This document shows, piece by piece, positions 33,692-42,252 of a stretch of DNA of 64,000 nucleotides. The stretch is taken from assembly GCF_014196765.1 (NCBI RefSeq), contig NZ_JACIEE010000001.1, positions 620,001 to 684,000 of the forward strand. The letters run 5' to 3'. How positions within the stretch are numbered: position 1 is the first letter of the stretch; every line of letters starts with the position of its first letter. The notes under the pieces were generated by a model. That model had not been told where the DNA came from and ran no database searches. It was given only the letters and a program-made list of their open reading frames with translations. The DNA comes from Mycoplana azooxidifex. GTDB taxonomy: Bacteria; Pseudomonadota; Alphaproteobacteria; Rhizobiales; Rhizobiaceae. The translations under genes and the position numbers were made by a program.

Positions 33692-34144
33692 TCACGGCTG
33701 CGCTTGCCGGCGTTCGGCGAAGAGTTCGGACAGCGTCTGCGACGCCGCGATCGCCTTCGGGAAGCCCGCCGGCACCGTCACCATGTAGACGACCTCCTTC
33801 AGTTCCTCTTCCGACACGCCGATGTTGAGCGCATAGCCGGCATGGACCCTCATGAAGGTTCGCTCGCCGATCGCCGCGAAGGCGGCGACTGCGGCAAGCT
33901 GCCGGGTACGGTTGTCGAGGCCCGGGCGCGACCAGACGTCACCCAGCGCATAGGCCTCGGTCGCCTCGGCGAGGAAGGGAAACTCCTGCCGCATCCGCTC
34001 GAGCGTCGGCTGCGTCTCGCCGTTGTTGAGGCTGCGGACGACGGCATCGCCGCGCTGCAGGCGCTCCTCGGTCGTATCCGCCGCAGCGGCGAGTGGCGTG
34101 GCGCAGACGAGGACGGCGGCAAGTGTTTGGGTATAGAGGCACAT
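33692..34144 (-). CDS. Carboxymuconolactone-decarboxylase-family protein, exported
   Basis: 150 residues. A signal peptide (LAAVLVCATPLAAA, ending near 22) precedes a CMD domain: DNRTRQLAAVAAFAAIGERT, then HAGYALNIGVSEEELKEVV. The usual AhpD CxxC pair is absent, so peroxidase activity of that type is unlikely. It sits 9 bp from the Atu4866 gene and 12 bp from the SDR gene, so the three form one unit. Members with signal peptides next to SDRs and AraC regulators are common in Proteobacteria; the reaction is not established. Confidence 0.78.
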   Translation of the reverse strand: MCLYTQTLAAVLVCATPLAAAADTTEERLQRGDAVVRSLNNGETQPTLERMRQEFPFLAEATEAYALGDVWSRPGLDNRTRQLAAVAAFAAIGERTFMRVHAGYALNIGVSEEELKEVVYMVTVPAGFPKAIAASQTLSELFAERRQAQP

Positions 34145-34156
34145 GAGAAACTCCCT

Positions 34157-34888
34157 TCAGTAGCCGCCGGTCGGGCGGACGACGATTTCGCTCGTGGACA
34201 CGTTGGCCGGCTGGTCGATGACGTGGCGGATGGCGGCTGCGATCGCTTCCGGCTTCAGGGCGTTGCTGCGGAATGAGACCATCGCCTCGGCCGCGACCGG
34301 GTCGGTGATGGTGTCGGCGAGCTCGGATTCGACCACGCCCGGATAGACGCAGGTGACGCGGATCTTGTCGTTCTCCTGCCGCAGCCCGTCCGAGATCGCC
34401 CGCACCGCATATTTGGTGGCGCAATAGACCGCAGCCGTCGGCACCACGGAAAGACCGCCGATCGACGAAACGTTGATGATATGGCCGAAGCCCTGCCCGT
34501 TCATCACCGGCAGCACGGCAGCGATCCCGTGCAGCACGCCGCGGATGTTGACGTCGATCATCCGGTCCCATTCCTCCACCTTGAGCGAATTCATCGGCGA
34601 CAGCGGCATGACGCCGGCATTGTTGATCATCACGTCGATGCGGCCGTAGGCGTCCAGCGCGGCGCGGGCGAAATCCTCCACGTCCTGCCGGCGCGTCACA
34701 TCGAGCGCCCGTATGGCGACGGTCCCGCCCGAGGCTTCTACCTGTTGCTTGAGTTCGGCGAGACGATCGGTCCTGCGGGCGCCGATCATCAGCCGGGCGC
34801 CCGCCTTGCCGAGTTCGCTTGCGAGCGCGGCGCCGATGCCGCTGCTGGCGCCGGTGATCAGGATTACCTTCTGCGAAATGCTGGTCAT
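34157..34888 (-). CDS. Short-chain dehydrogenase/reductase (SDR)
   Basis: 243 residues from ATG 34888 (MTSISQKVIL). Classical SDR motifs: TGASSGIG cofactor loop, NNAG at about residue 87, a catalytic Ser in INVSSIGG, and YCATK (Tyr-x-x-x-Lys). An Arg pair near residue 35 (GARRTDRL) suggests NADP(H). First gene of a minus-strand unit with CMD and Atu4866 genes; an AraC regulator is transcribed divergently 171 bp away and probably controls it. Substrate unknown. Confidence 0.85.
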   Translation of the reverse strand: MTSISQKVILITGASSGIGAALASELGKAGARLMIGARRTDRLAELKQQVEASGGTVAIRALDVTRRQDVEDFARAALDAYGRIDVMINNAGVMPLSPMNSLKVEEWDRMIDVNIRGVLHGIAAVLPVMNGQGFGHIINVSSIGGLSVVPTAAVYCATKYAVRAISDGLRQENDKIRVTCVYPGVVESELADTITDPVAAEAMVSFRSNALKPEAIAAAIRHVIDQPANVSTSEIVVRPTGGY

Positions 34889-35059
34889 GTCTTCATCCCT
34901 TCCGGTTGCGGTCCCGCTGCATCTGCGCCTCGGGTCAGGCAGAGGATGACGAAGCCGAGGCACGGTGCGGTAGCATGGAGTTCCGCATTTCTTGCACGAT
35001 CCTCCGAAAGCGCCTGCACCCGCCTTGGCAGGACGGCCCGGTTGCGCGAAGGTGTTCCC

Positions 35060-35965
35060 ATGAAGAACCTGCCGAACCTGACGGAACTGAAACATCTGAT
35101 CGCACGGCATGCCCGGGGCGACGGCATCCACGGCACCGCCGTGCCGGCCCTGTCGCTGATCCGGTCGTCTGCGATATCCGACCCGATCCACACGCTCTAC
35201 GAGCCCTCCGTCTGCCTCGTCGCCGCCGGCCGAAAGCGGGCACGCATCGGCAGCCGCGAGGTCGTCTACGAGACCGGCGGCTGCCTCGTCGTCGGCATCG
35301 ACCTTCCGATCATCGGCGCGGTGATCGAGGCCAGCCCCGACGAACCCTACCTCTGCCTGAAGATCGACCTGGACCGCGGCATGCTTGCCGACCTCCTGCT
35401 GGGCGCGCCCGGATCGCATATCGCCCCACCAGCACCCGACCGCATCGAGGCGGCCGCCGTCCACGCCGCGACGCCCGAACTGGTCGACGCGTCCGCCCGC
35501 CTCCTGCGGCTTCTCGATGCGCCGCAGGACATTGCCGTGCTCGCGCCGCTGATCGTCCGCGAGATCCACTATCGGCTGATGACCGGGCCGCAGGGCGCGA
35601 TCCTGCGCCAGATCGCCAGCGGCGAGAGCCGCCTGGCCCAGGTCGGCCGCGCGGTCGCCTATCTGTGCGAAAACTACGCCGAACCCTTCCGGATCGAGGA
35701 TCTCGCCCGCATCGCCGGCATGAGCCCCTCCTCCTTCCACGAACACTTCCGCACGGCCACCGCGATGAGCCCGCTGCAGTTCCGCACCCGCCTGCGCATG
35801 CATGAGGCCCGGCGGTTGATGGTCGCAGAAGGGCTGACGGCAGCCGAGGCCGGCTTCCGCGTCGGCTATGACAGCCCCTCGCAGTTCAGCCGCGACCATG
35901 CCCGCATCTATGACCGCCCGCCCCGGCGCGACCTGTCACGGATGCAGTCGGGGCAGGCCTATTGA
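35060..35965 (+). CDS. AraC-family regulator (AraC_N type), divergent from the SDR gene
   Basis: 301 residues from ATG 35060. The N-terminal 150 residues fit the AraC_N sensor family (LYEPSVCLVAAGRKRARIGS is characteristic), and the C-terminal 100 residues carry the two HTH motifs (FRIEDLARIAGMSPSSFHEH, AAEAGFRVGYDSPSQFSRDH). Members of this subfamily are commonly paired with SDR, aldo-keto-reductase or CMD genes, as here. Inducer unknown. Confidence 0.87.
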   Translation: MKNLPNLTELKHLIARHARGDGIHGTAVPALSLIRSSAISDPIHTLYEPSVCLVAAGRKRARIGSREVVYETGGCLVVGIDLPIIGAVIEASPDEPYLCLKIDLDRGMLADLLLGAPGSHIAPPAPDRIEAAAVHAATPELVDASARLLRLLDAPQDIAVLAPLIVREIHYRLMTGPQGAILRQIASGESRLAQVGRAVAYLCENYAEPFRIEDLARIAGMSPSSFHEHFRTATAMSPLQFRTRLRMHEARRLMVAEGLTAAEAGFRVGYDSPSQFSRDHARIYDRPPRRDLSRMQSGQAY

Positions 35966-36082
35966 GGAACGCCGACTACCTGCCGCCGATCACGCAGCGG
36001 CCACACAGCTTGCACGAATTCGTGTTCGTCTGTGGCTGCGACCGTGAGGCACACGCCGCCTCTTCGCCACTTTTGAGGATCA

Positions 36083-36262
36083 GTTTCCAGCCTGCTTCGG
36101 TCAGAACAGACAGGATCGAGGCGAAGTCGGAGGATTGGAAAACGCCTGGACGCCTGATCGAAAAGCTGATCGGACACCTGCCCGCCAGACGGCCGTGACA
36201 GGGCAACACGAGAGGCGAACGGAAGGCACGAGAAAGATATTTCTCCGAAGCAGGCTGGAAAC
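36083..36262. repeat. 18-bp perfect inverted repeat enclosing 144 bp
   Basis: GTTTCCAGCCTGCTTCGG (36083-36100) recurs as its exact reverse complement at 36245-36262. The 509-bp gap 35966-36474 shows no supported gene, and open frames across it lack start signals and family pattern. The structure might be the remains of a small mobile element or a decayed gene pair. Confidence 0.6.
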
Positions 36263-36474
36263 AGAACGTAAAATCACTATCTGAGACGTCCGTGGACCGG
36301 CCGGTTGCCGGAGGCGATTCGATCGTCCGGCGACACACCACGGCTGTTGATACTTTCTGCGATCCTGGCCGCACCCGGAACGTCGCAGGCACACAGCGAT
36401 ATTTTGATCTGCGCAAGCATCGAGGCGGGGACGGTTGGTCCCGGCATGCCGATCCTGTGCGCGAGGAGTGGACT

Positions 36475-36942
36475 ATGACGATCCTGCAGCGCGCGACAGC
36501 GCGGGCGGAAAACGCGCTCTACCTGGAGCGCCGCTTCGACGCCCCGCCGGCAGTGGTATTTCAGCTCTGGACGGCGCCCGAACTTCTGGCCCGCTGGTGG
36601 GGTCCGCGCGACTTCACCACCCATTCGATCGAGATGGATTTCCGCCCCGGCGGCATCTGGAGCGCCAGCATCCGCTCGCCCTTCGGCGAGGACACGCCGA
36701 TGCTGGCGGTCTACCGCGAGATCGTCGACGACCAGCGTATCGCCTTCACCCTGATCCCGGACGACGGCCGCAAGACCAACGTCGTGGCGACCTTCGAGGC
36801 CGTGAACAACACGACGCGGCTTGCGATCCGCCAGTCTCCGCTGACCGGCCCGGCCGAAGTCGAGGCCTACACGGAAGGCTGGCACGAATATCTCGACCGG
36901 CTCGAATCCTACCTGCTCCGCCGGCACTGGGACAACCGCTGA
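36475..36942 (+). CDS. SRPBCC-domain protein (AHSA1 / ATPase-activator-like)
   Basis: 155 residues from ATG 36475, with GAGGAG at good spacing. The pattern LERRFDAPPAVVFQLWTAPELLARWWGP is typical of AHSA1-type START-like proteins, followed by MDFRPGGIW and the C-terminal TEGWHEYLDRLESYL helix. Such proteins bind hydrophobic ligands and often follow an ArsR-type regulator, but no such regulator is present here. Function unknown. Confidence 0.85.
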   Translation: MTILQRATARAENALYLERRFDAPPAVVFQLWTAPELLARWWGPRDFTTHSIEMDFRPGGIWSASIRSPFGEDTPMLAVYREIVDDQRIAFTLIPDDGRKTNVVATFEAVNNTTRLAIRQSPLTGPAEVEAYTEGWHEYLDRLESYLLRRHWDNR

Positions 36943-36957
36943 GCGGCACGGCCGTTA

Positions 36958-37368
36958 TCAAGTGCTGCGCCCCTCCGACAGCGACTGCAACGCCGAAAGC
37001 GCATCCTGCGCCCGGTCCGCCGGGACGAACACATGGTCGTGGTGGAAGGCGGCCACCACGTTGGCGCTGATGCCTGCTTGTGTCAGCGCAGCGGCGATCG
37101 CAGCTGTCAGCCCCACCGCCTCCAGCGCGGAGTGGACCGAGAGCGTGATCATCCGCATCGGCGCGCTCGAGGAAAGCCCGTGAGCGGCGGCCACCTCGGC
37201 CGGCAGGATCAGCGTCAGCCCCTCCGCTTCGCGGAACGTGCCGAGCGGCTGCAGCCGCCACCACCGCTCCGCCTCGGAAAACGCGACCGTGCAATAGACG
37301 AACTGCCCGTCCTGCAGCACCGGCTCCATCTCCGACAGCAGCCGGTCGAGATCGGTAATCCCGCTCAT
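36958..37368 (-). CDS. ACT-domain protein (DUF2241 plus ACT_7 type)
   Basis: 136 residues from ATG 37368. The N-terminal part (LLSEMEPVLQDGQFVYCTV) is the DUF2241 segment, and the C-terminal part (MRMITLSVHSALEAVGLTAA) is the ACT domain, ending in the conserved HHDHVFVPADRAQDAL. The start overlaps the preceding esterase stop by ATGA. The family is thought to bind amino acids, but no partner is known. Confidence 0.85.
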   Translation of the reverse strand: MSGITDLDRLLSEMEPVLQDGQFVYCTVAFSEAERWWRLQPLGTFREAEGLTLILPAEVAAAHGLSSSAPMRMITLSVHSALEAVGLTAAIAAALTQAGISANVVAAFHHDHVFVPADRAQDALSALQSLSEGRST

Positions 37369-38285
37369 CGACCGCCCCTTGCGGCAAAGTCGGAGACGGC
37401 CCGGCAGAGCGCGGCAAATCCGGCTGCGGCACCGTCGCTCATGTGGCGGGCCCGCAGCCAGGCATGGATCATCTGCGGCTCTTCGCGAAACCACACCTCA
37501 ACGCCCGCCGAGACGAGCCGGGCCGCATAGTCCCGCGCGTCGTCGCGCAACGGGTCGAAGAAGGCGCCGGTGATGAAGGCGGGCGGCAGGCCCGACAGGT
37601 CGGCATGCGCCAGCGGGAAGGCATAGGGGTTGCCCGCGGGCGCCTGATAGACGTCGCGGTAGTAGAGCACGTCCGTGGTGGAAAGCCCCGGCGCCTCGGC
37701 CATCTCGACATAGGAGCCGGCCGATGTGTCCCCTCCGAGAGCCGGATAGACGAGCGCCTGGCCGGCGATCCCCGACAGACCCTGGTCGCGCGCCTTGAGC
37801 ACGAGGCCGGCTGCGAGGTTCGCCCCGGCGCTGTCGCCGATGATCACGACCGGCCCCTTGCCGCGCAGGAGATAGGTCAGCACGTCGAAGCAGTCGTCGA
37901 AGGCGGCTGGCCAGACGTGCTCGGGCGACAGCCGGTAGTCGACGGAGACGAGTTCCGCACCCGCGGCCTCGGCGATTTCGGCACAGATCGCATCATGGCT
38001 CTGCAGCGAACCAACCACGAAGCCTCCGCCATGAATGTAGTAGAGTCGCGTTTGCGTGGTCACGTTGGCCGGACGGTAGCGCCGGGTCGGGATGCGACCG
38101 AGCACCAGCGCCTCCTCGCGGATCATGCCCGCCGGCGACGGCCGGTCGAACTCCGCACAGAGCGCATCGTACCATTGCCGCTGCTGTCCGATCGTCGCGT
38201 CGACGGCATCGGCCGGGTAGAACGCCTCGCAGCGCCTGTGGAAGGCAAGGATGCCGGCTTCGGTGGGCTTGGCAGGTACAGTCAT
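37365..38285 (-). CDS. Alpha/beta hydrolase, hormone-sensitive-lipase (HSL) family esterase
   Basis: 306 residues. HSL hallmarks: oxyanion motif HGGGF at about residue 85, nucleophile elbow GDSAG (Ser near 150), a candidate Asp near GAFFDPLRDD and a His in QMIHAWLRARH. No signal peptide. It is co-transcribed with the ACT-domain gene downstream and divergent from a LysR regulator 105 bp away. Likely a cytoplasmic short-chain carboxylesterase; substrate unknown. Confidence 0.88.
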   Translation of the reverse strand: MTVPAKPTEAGILAFHRRCEAFYPADAVDATIGQQRQWYDALCAEFDRPSPAGMIREEALVLGRIPTRRYRPANVTTQTRLYYIHGGGFVVGSLQSHDAICAEIAEAAGAELVSVDYRLSPEHVWPAAFDDCFDVLTYLLRGKGPVVIIGDSAGANLAAGLVLKARDQGLSGIAGQALVYPALGGDTSAGSYVEMAEAPGLSTTDVLYYRDVYQAPAGNPYAFPLAHADLSGLPPAFITGAFFDPLRDDARDYAARLVSAGVEVWFREEPQMIHAWLRARHMSDGAAAGFAALCRAVSDFAARGGR

Positions 38286-38390
38286 GGTCTCTCTTCCCGT
38301 ATGCTCATGCGGTCAAGCGGCGGCGCAACAGATGCGGGAGGAATGCGACCACCCCTTGCCTGCCGTCAAGGCCCTATATTAACTGCCCGC

Positions 38391-39299
38391 ATGGCCTTCA
38401 CGCTCCGTCAGTTGCAATATTTCGTCGCCGTCACCGAACAGGGGTCGGTGACGCGCGCCGCCCAGATCCTCTCGATCTCGCAGTCCTCGATCACCGAAGC
38501 AGTGAAGGAACTGGAGAGCGATCTCGGCGTCGAGCTGTTCGAGCGGCATCCGCGCGGCCTGACGACGACCCACAACGGCCACCAGTTCCTGCGCCACGCC
38601 ACCAAGATCCTGGCCGGCGTCTCCGATGCCCGCCGCTCGTTTTCCAACGACCGGACCACGGAAAAGGGCCAGCTCAATCTCGGCGTCACCTCGCTGGTCG
38701 CGGGCTATGTGCTCTCCGATCTGCTCGCCCGCTACCGCCGCGCCTTCCCCGGCGTCGAGGTCAGCGCCATCGAGGACAACGGCTCCTACCTGGAGCATCT
38801 CCTGATCGGCGGCGAGCTGGACGTCGCCGTCATGGTCATCTCCAACCTGCGCGACCGCATGGCGCTGCAGGCCGAGATCATCGAGACCTCGCCCTACCGC
38901 CTCTGGCTGCCGCTCGGCCATCCGCTCGTCGCGGCCGAGATCATCTCGGTCGGCGACATCGCGAGGGAACCGCTGATCATGCTGACGGTGGACGAGATCG
39001 AGGAGAACACCGGCAAGCTGCTGTCGGCACTCGGCGCCCGCCCGCATGTCGCCTTCCGCACGCGTTCCGTTGAAGCTGTCCGCAGCCTCGTCGCCACCGG
39101 CGCCGGCATCGCGCTCCTTCCCGATCTCGTCTACCGCCCCTGGTCGCTGGAAGGCGACCGCATCGAAAGCCGCGACGTCTCCGGCGCGCTCCCCGTCGTG
39201 CAGGTCGGCATGGTCTGGCGCAAGGGCTCCAGCCTGCCGCAGTCGGCGCGCGACTTCGTCGGCGTGGCGGAAGCGTTGAGGAGCGGACGAGGGCGGTAG
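38391..39299 (+). CDS. LysR-family regulator divergent from the esterase gene
   Basis: 302 residues from ATG 38391. Standard LysR layout: HTH at about 4-62 (GSVTRAAQILSISQSSITEA), then the substrate-binding domain with LGVTSLVAGYVLSDLLARY and TGAGIALLPDLVYRPW. A CTATATTAA promoter-like box lies 10-20 bp before the start. The likely target is the divergent esterase/ACT pair. Effector unknown. Confidence 0.9.
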   Translation: MAFTLRQLQYFVAVTEQGSVTRAAQILSISQSSITEAVKELESDLGVELFERHPRGLTTTHNGHQFLRHATKILAGVSDARRSFSNDRTTEKGQLNLGVTSLVAGYVLSDLLARYRRAFPGVEVSAIEDNGSYLEHLLIGGELDVAVMVISNLRDRMALQAEIIETSPYRLWLPLGHPLVAAEIISVGDIAREPLIMLTVDEIEENTGKLLSALGARPHVAFRTRSVEAVRSLVATGAGIALLPDLVYRPWSLEGDRIESRDVSGALPVVQVGMVWRKGSSLPQSARDFVGVAEALRSGRGR

Positions 39300-39353
39300 G
39301 CGGTCGGACAATTCGCGTGCTGGAATAGCCATTTTTCGACAGGGGAAGCTGCA

Positions 39354-40250
39354 ATGGATCGCTGGCAGGCCATGAGAGTTTTCGTGAAGGTGGCGGAGAC
39401 CGGGGGCTTCGCTGCAGCGGCTCGCCAGTTGCACATGAGCCCGCCGGCGGTCACGAGAACGATATCCGCGCTCGAGAACACCCTCGGCGTGCGGCTTCTC
39501 ACCAGGACGACGAGAGCGGTCAAGACGACGGAGGCGGGCGGCCGCTACCTGGAGGATTGCCGGCGGATCCTCGCCGAAATCGCCGACGCCGAGGCCTCGG
39601 CCGCGGGCCTCCACGCCAACCCGTCAGGTGTCCTCAGCGTCACCGGACCGGCCCTGTTCGGCCAGATGCATATCCTGCCGATCCTGCTCGAATATCTCGA
39701 TCAGTATCCGGCGGTGACCGTGCACAGCGTGTTCGTCGACCGCATCGTCAACATCATCGACGAGGGGATGGACGTCGCGGTCAGGATCGGAAACCTGCCG
39801 GCCTCAGGCCTGAGCGCCGTGAAGGTCGGATCGATCAGGCGCGTCGTTTGCGGTTCCCCTTCATACTTCGAGAGATACGGCGTTCCGAAAGTGCCATCCG
39901 ATCTGGCAGGTCATCGGATCATCGCGCCCACAGGCGCCTGGGTATCGCTCGACTGGCAGTTCGGACAAGGGAACAGGACGAGCGTCACCGTTCATCCGCG
40001 CCTGTTGTGCAACACCAACGACGCCGCGATTGCCGCCGCCGAGCGGGGCTGGGGCCTGACGCGCATCCTTTCGTATCAGATCGGGCCTGCTCTTCAGGAA
40101 GGACGCCTCCAGGCGGTCCTCTCCGAGTACGAGGAGCGCGAGATACCGATCCATGTCGTCCATGTCGAGGGCAGGCGTGCATCCGCGAAGGTCCGGGCGT
40201 TCGTCGATCTCGCAGTCGACCGCCTGCGCGCCAACCGCCTGTTCAACTGA
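39354..40250 (+). CDS. LysR-family regulator (DmlR/AaeR-like subgroup)
   Basis: 298 residues. HTH at about 1-60 (FAAAARQLHMSPPAVTRTIS), then a substrate-binding domain of the subgroup with RIGNLPASGLSAVKVGSIRR and a GWGLTRILSYQ segment. It starts 54 bp after the previous LysR stop. Its target may have been the hydrolase whose remnant lies just downstream, or the PPOX gene; nothing in the sequence proves either. Confidence 0.88.
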   Translation: MDRWQAMRVFVKVAETGGFAAAARQLHMSPPAVTRTISALENTLGVRLLTRTTRAVKTTEAGGRYLEDCRRILAEIADAEASAAGLHANPSGVLSVTGPALFGQMHILPILLEYLDQYPAVTVHSVFVDRIVNIIDEGMDVAVRIGNLPASGLSAVKVGSIRRVVCGSPSYFERYGVPKVPSDLAGHRIIAPTGAWVSLDWQFGQGNRTSVTVHPRLLCNTNDAAIAAAERGWGLTRILSYQIGPALQEGRLQAVLSEYEEREIPIHVVHVEGRRASAKVRAFVDLAVDRLRANRLFN

Positions 40251-40374
40251 CGCCTCGCAGGCCCCTCTCCGCAGACCCGCTTCCCGAAGCCACGGTCCGG
40301 CGATTATTCCGCTACCTGCAATAGTGCCTTTCGCCGTTCGCTGATTAACGATTACAGCCAAAGGAGATATCTAG

Positions 40375-40545
40375 GCCGGCAAGGTCATTCACCAGCTTGT
40401 TGGAAGTGGAGAACGCCATGAACAGACTGGTCCTTTGCACGATGTTCGCGGCGACACGGGGCACTTCGCCCTCGAAGACGAACCCGACGAGATGGCCCCG
40501 CTCATCCGCGACTTCCTCGACCGGAAGGTCGCGACGGTAAATTAG
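40375..40545 (+). pseudogene. C-terminal remnant of an alpha/beta hydrolase
   Basis: Between the LysR and PPOX genes an open stretch of 56 codons follows an in-frame TAG (40372-40374) and ends at TAG 40543-40545. From about 40444 it reads VRGDTGHFALEDEP, then EMAPLIRDFL, which is the usual C-terminus of alpha/beta hydrolases, with the catalytic His in GHF. No start codon, nucleophile elbow or oxyanion motif survives upstream. It is best read as the tail of a deleted gene in the 334-bp gap. Confidence 0.6.
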
Positions 40546-40584
40546 CAGATCGGATCGGCCCCGCTGAGCCGAAGGAAAGAAGTC

Positions 40585-41217
40585 ATGTCTGGCGACCACG
40601 CCATTTTTTCAAGCGATGTCGCCTTCACCCCGTCGGTGAAGGCGATCCAGGAGCGCAAGGGGTCACGGCACGCCTATGCCCGGATGGAGACGGGCGGCTC
40701 CTGGCAGACGGAAATCACCGAGGACCTCGCCGGCTTCATCGAGAGCCGGACCAGCGTTTTTTTGGCGACGGCCAGCGCCGACGGCCAGCCGTACGTCCAG
40801 CATCGCGGTGGGCCTGCAGGCTTTCTCAAGGTCCTCGATAGCAAGACCATCGGCTTTGCCGACTTTGCCGGCAACCGGCAGTATATCACTCAGGGAAACC
40901 TGTTGGAGAATCCCAAGGCCCACCTCTTCCTGATGGATTACGCCCATCGGCAGCGCGTCAAGATCTGGGGCGAAGCACGGGTCGTCGAAGGCGACGCCGA
41001 GCTGGCCGATCGCCTGTTTCCGCCCGGATATCGCGCCCGTGTCGAGCAGGTCGTGCTGTTCACTGTCATGGCGTGGGACGCCAACTGTCCCCAGCACATA
41101 CCGCAGTTGTTCGAGGCGGCGGATGTGCAGGCCGCCCTGGCCGAGAGGGATCGCAAGATCGCCGAGCTCGAAGGCGAAATCGCACGGCTGGCGGAAAAGG
41201 GAGCTGCTTCGGCGTGA
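40585..41217 (+). CDS. Pyridoxamine 5'-phosphate oxidase-like (PPOX) FMN-binding split-barrel protein
   Basis: 210 residues from ATG 40585, after AAGGAAAG. The N-terminal two thirds fit the PPOX family: FIESRTSVFLATASADGQPY, VQHRGGPAGF, KTIGFADFAGNRQYITQGNL and IWGEARVVEG. The C-terminus is a charged helix (DVQAALAERDRKIAELEGEI) likely to form a coiled coil. Such proteins bind flavin or heme-like cofactors; the reaction is unknown. It is not the vitamin B6 enzyme PdxH, whose phosphate-binding motifs are absent. Confidence 0.82.
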   Translation: MSGDHAIFSSDVAFTPSVKAIQERKGSRHAYARMETGGSWQTEITEDLAGFIESRTSVFLATASADGQPYVQHRGGPAGFLKVLDSKTIGFADFAGNRQYITQGNLLENPKAHLFLMDYAHRQRVKIWGEARVVEGDAELADRLFPPGYRARVEQVVLFTVMAWDANCPQHIPQLFEAADVQAALAERDRKIAELEGEIARLAEKGAASA

Positions 41218-41247
41218 AGGACGGGCCAGGCACTAGTGTCCGCGATC

Positions 41248-42147
41248 TCACTGGCGAAGATGCGATTTCGCCGTTGCGGCCACTTCGCTCGTCAAATCCA
41301 CCAGCCGGTCGGCTGCGAGGCGATTGATCTGCCAGAACAGCGGCACGTCCAGCGGGCTGTCCGGGACCAGTTCCACGAGCCGTCCGGAGCGCAGATGCTG
41401 CCCGATCAGCGGCGCAGGGTTCATGCACCACCCCATGCCGGACAGGCTGCCATCCAGGAAACCCTGCGTCGATGGCAGCCAATGCGTCGGAAAGGTGAGT
41501 TCCTGGCCGAACGCCTGGCGGATCCAGCGGTTCTGCAGCCGGTCCTTCTGGTTGAAGGTCAGGGCGGGAGCACGCCGGAGCGCTTCCGGCGTGACGCCGT
41601 CGCCGAAGTACCGGGACATGAATTCCGGACTTGCCGTCGCATGATAGCGCAGCGTCCCGAGCGAGGTCCGCCTGCAGCCTGCGATCGGCTTTTCGAGGCT
41701 GGTGACGGCAGCGAGCACGCGGCCTCGTTGCAGCCATTCGGCCGTGTGGTCCTCGTCATCGATGGCAATGTTCACAAGGTACGTGGAGCGCTTGGAGAAA
41801 TTCGACATGGCCGACAGGAACCAGGTGCCGAGGCTGTCCGCGCTGGTGGCGATATGAAGCGTCACCCGCTGCCGCGGCTCTTCGGGATCAGCAAGCGCGG
41901 GGAGATGCTCCATCAACTCGCCTTCCAGCATGCCGATGTTTTCCATGTGGCGGCACAGCCATCCACCTTTCTCGGTCGCCGTGCAGGGGCTGCCCCTGAC
42001 GATCAGGACCACGCCGAGGCGCTCCTCGAGCTGCTTGACCCGCTGGGAGACGGCGGACGGCGTCACGTTCAGGACGGCCGCCGCCTTCTCGAAGCTGCCG
42101 GTCTGCACGACTGTGGCCACCGCGCGAAGCGCCGGGTAGTCAATCAT
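41248..42147 (-). CDS. argP: ArgP/LysG-type LysR regulator
   Basis: 299 residues from ATG 42147. The N-terminus (MIDYPALRAVATVVQTGSFE) and HTH (AAAVLNVTPSAVSQRVKQLE) are characteristic of ArgP/IciA, as is the C-terminal GMGWCMNPAPL segment. It diverges from a LysE/ArgO exporter gene with a 105-bp AT-rich gap, the classical lysG-lysE arrangement. It should activate the exporter when lysine or arginine accumulates. Confidence 0.9.
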   Translation of the reverse strand: MIDYPALRAVATVVQTGSFEKAAAVLNVTPSAVSQRVKQLEERLGVVLIVRGSPCTATEKGGWLCRHMENIGMLEGELMEHLPALADPEEPRQRVTLHIATSADSLGTWFLSAMSNFSKRSTYLVNIAIDDEDHTAEWLQRGRVLAAVTSLEKPIAGCRRTSLGTLRYHATASPEFMSRYFGDGVTPEALRRAPALTFNQKDRLQNRWIRQAFGQELTFPTHWLPSTQGFLDGSLSGMGWCMNPAPLIGQHLRSGRLVELVPDSPLDVPLFWQINRLAADRLVDLTSEVAATAKSHLRQ

Positions 42148-42252
42148 GGCATTAGTCCTGCTTAATTGAGATTATCGTATTTAATTACCTTAATTCGATG
42201 ACACCCGCTACAGGATCGCTCGTGTTTCTGTCTTCGGGAGCTATCCGGAACC
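42148..42252. promoter_or_regulatory. argP-argO divergent promoter region
   Basis: The gap is AT-rich at 42160-42200 (AATTGAGATTATCGTATTTA and TTAATTACCTTAATTCG), as expected for a LysR-type operator/promoter. ArgP binding is inferred from the conserved gene pair. I could not delimit a precise site. Confidence 0.45.

Noticed and set aside
35976-36416. Minus-strand open frame of 146 codons in the gap before the SRPBCC gene
   Set aside because: Cys/Ser/Arg-rich with no family pattern, crosses both arms of the inverted repeat and has no ribosome site; kept only as a repeat feature.
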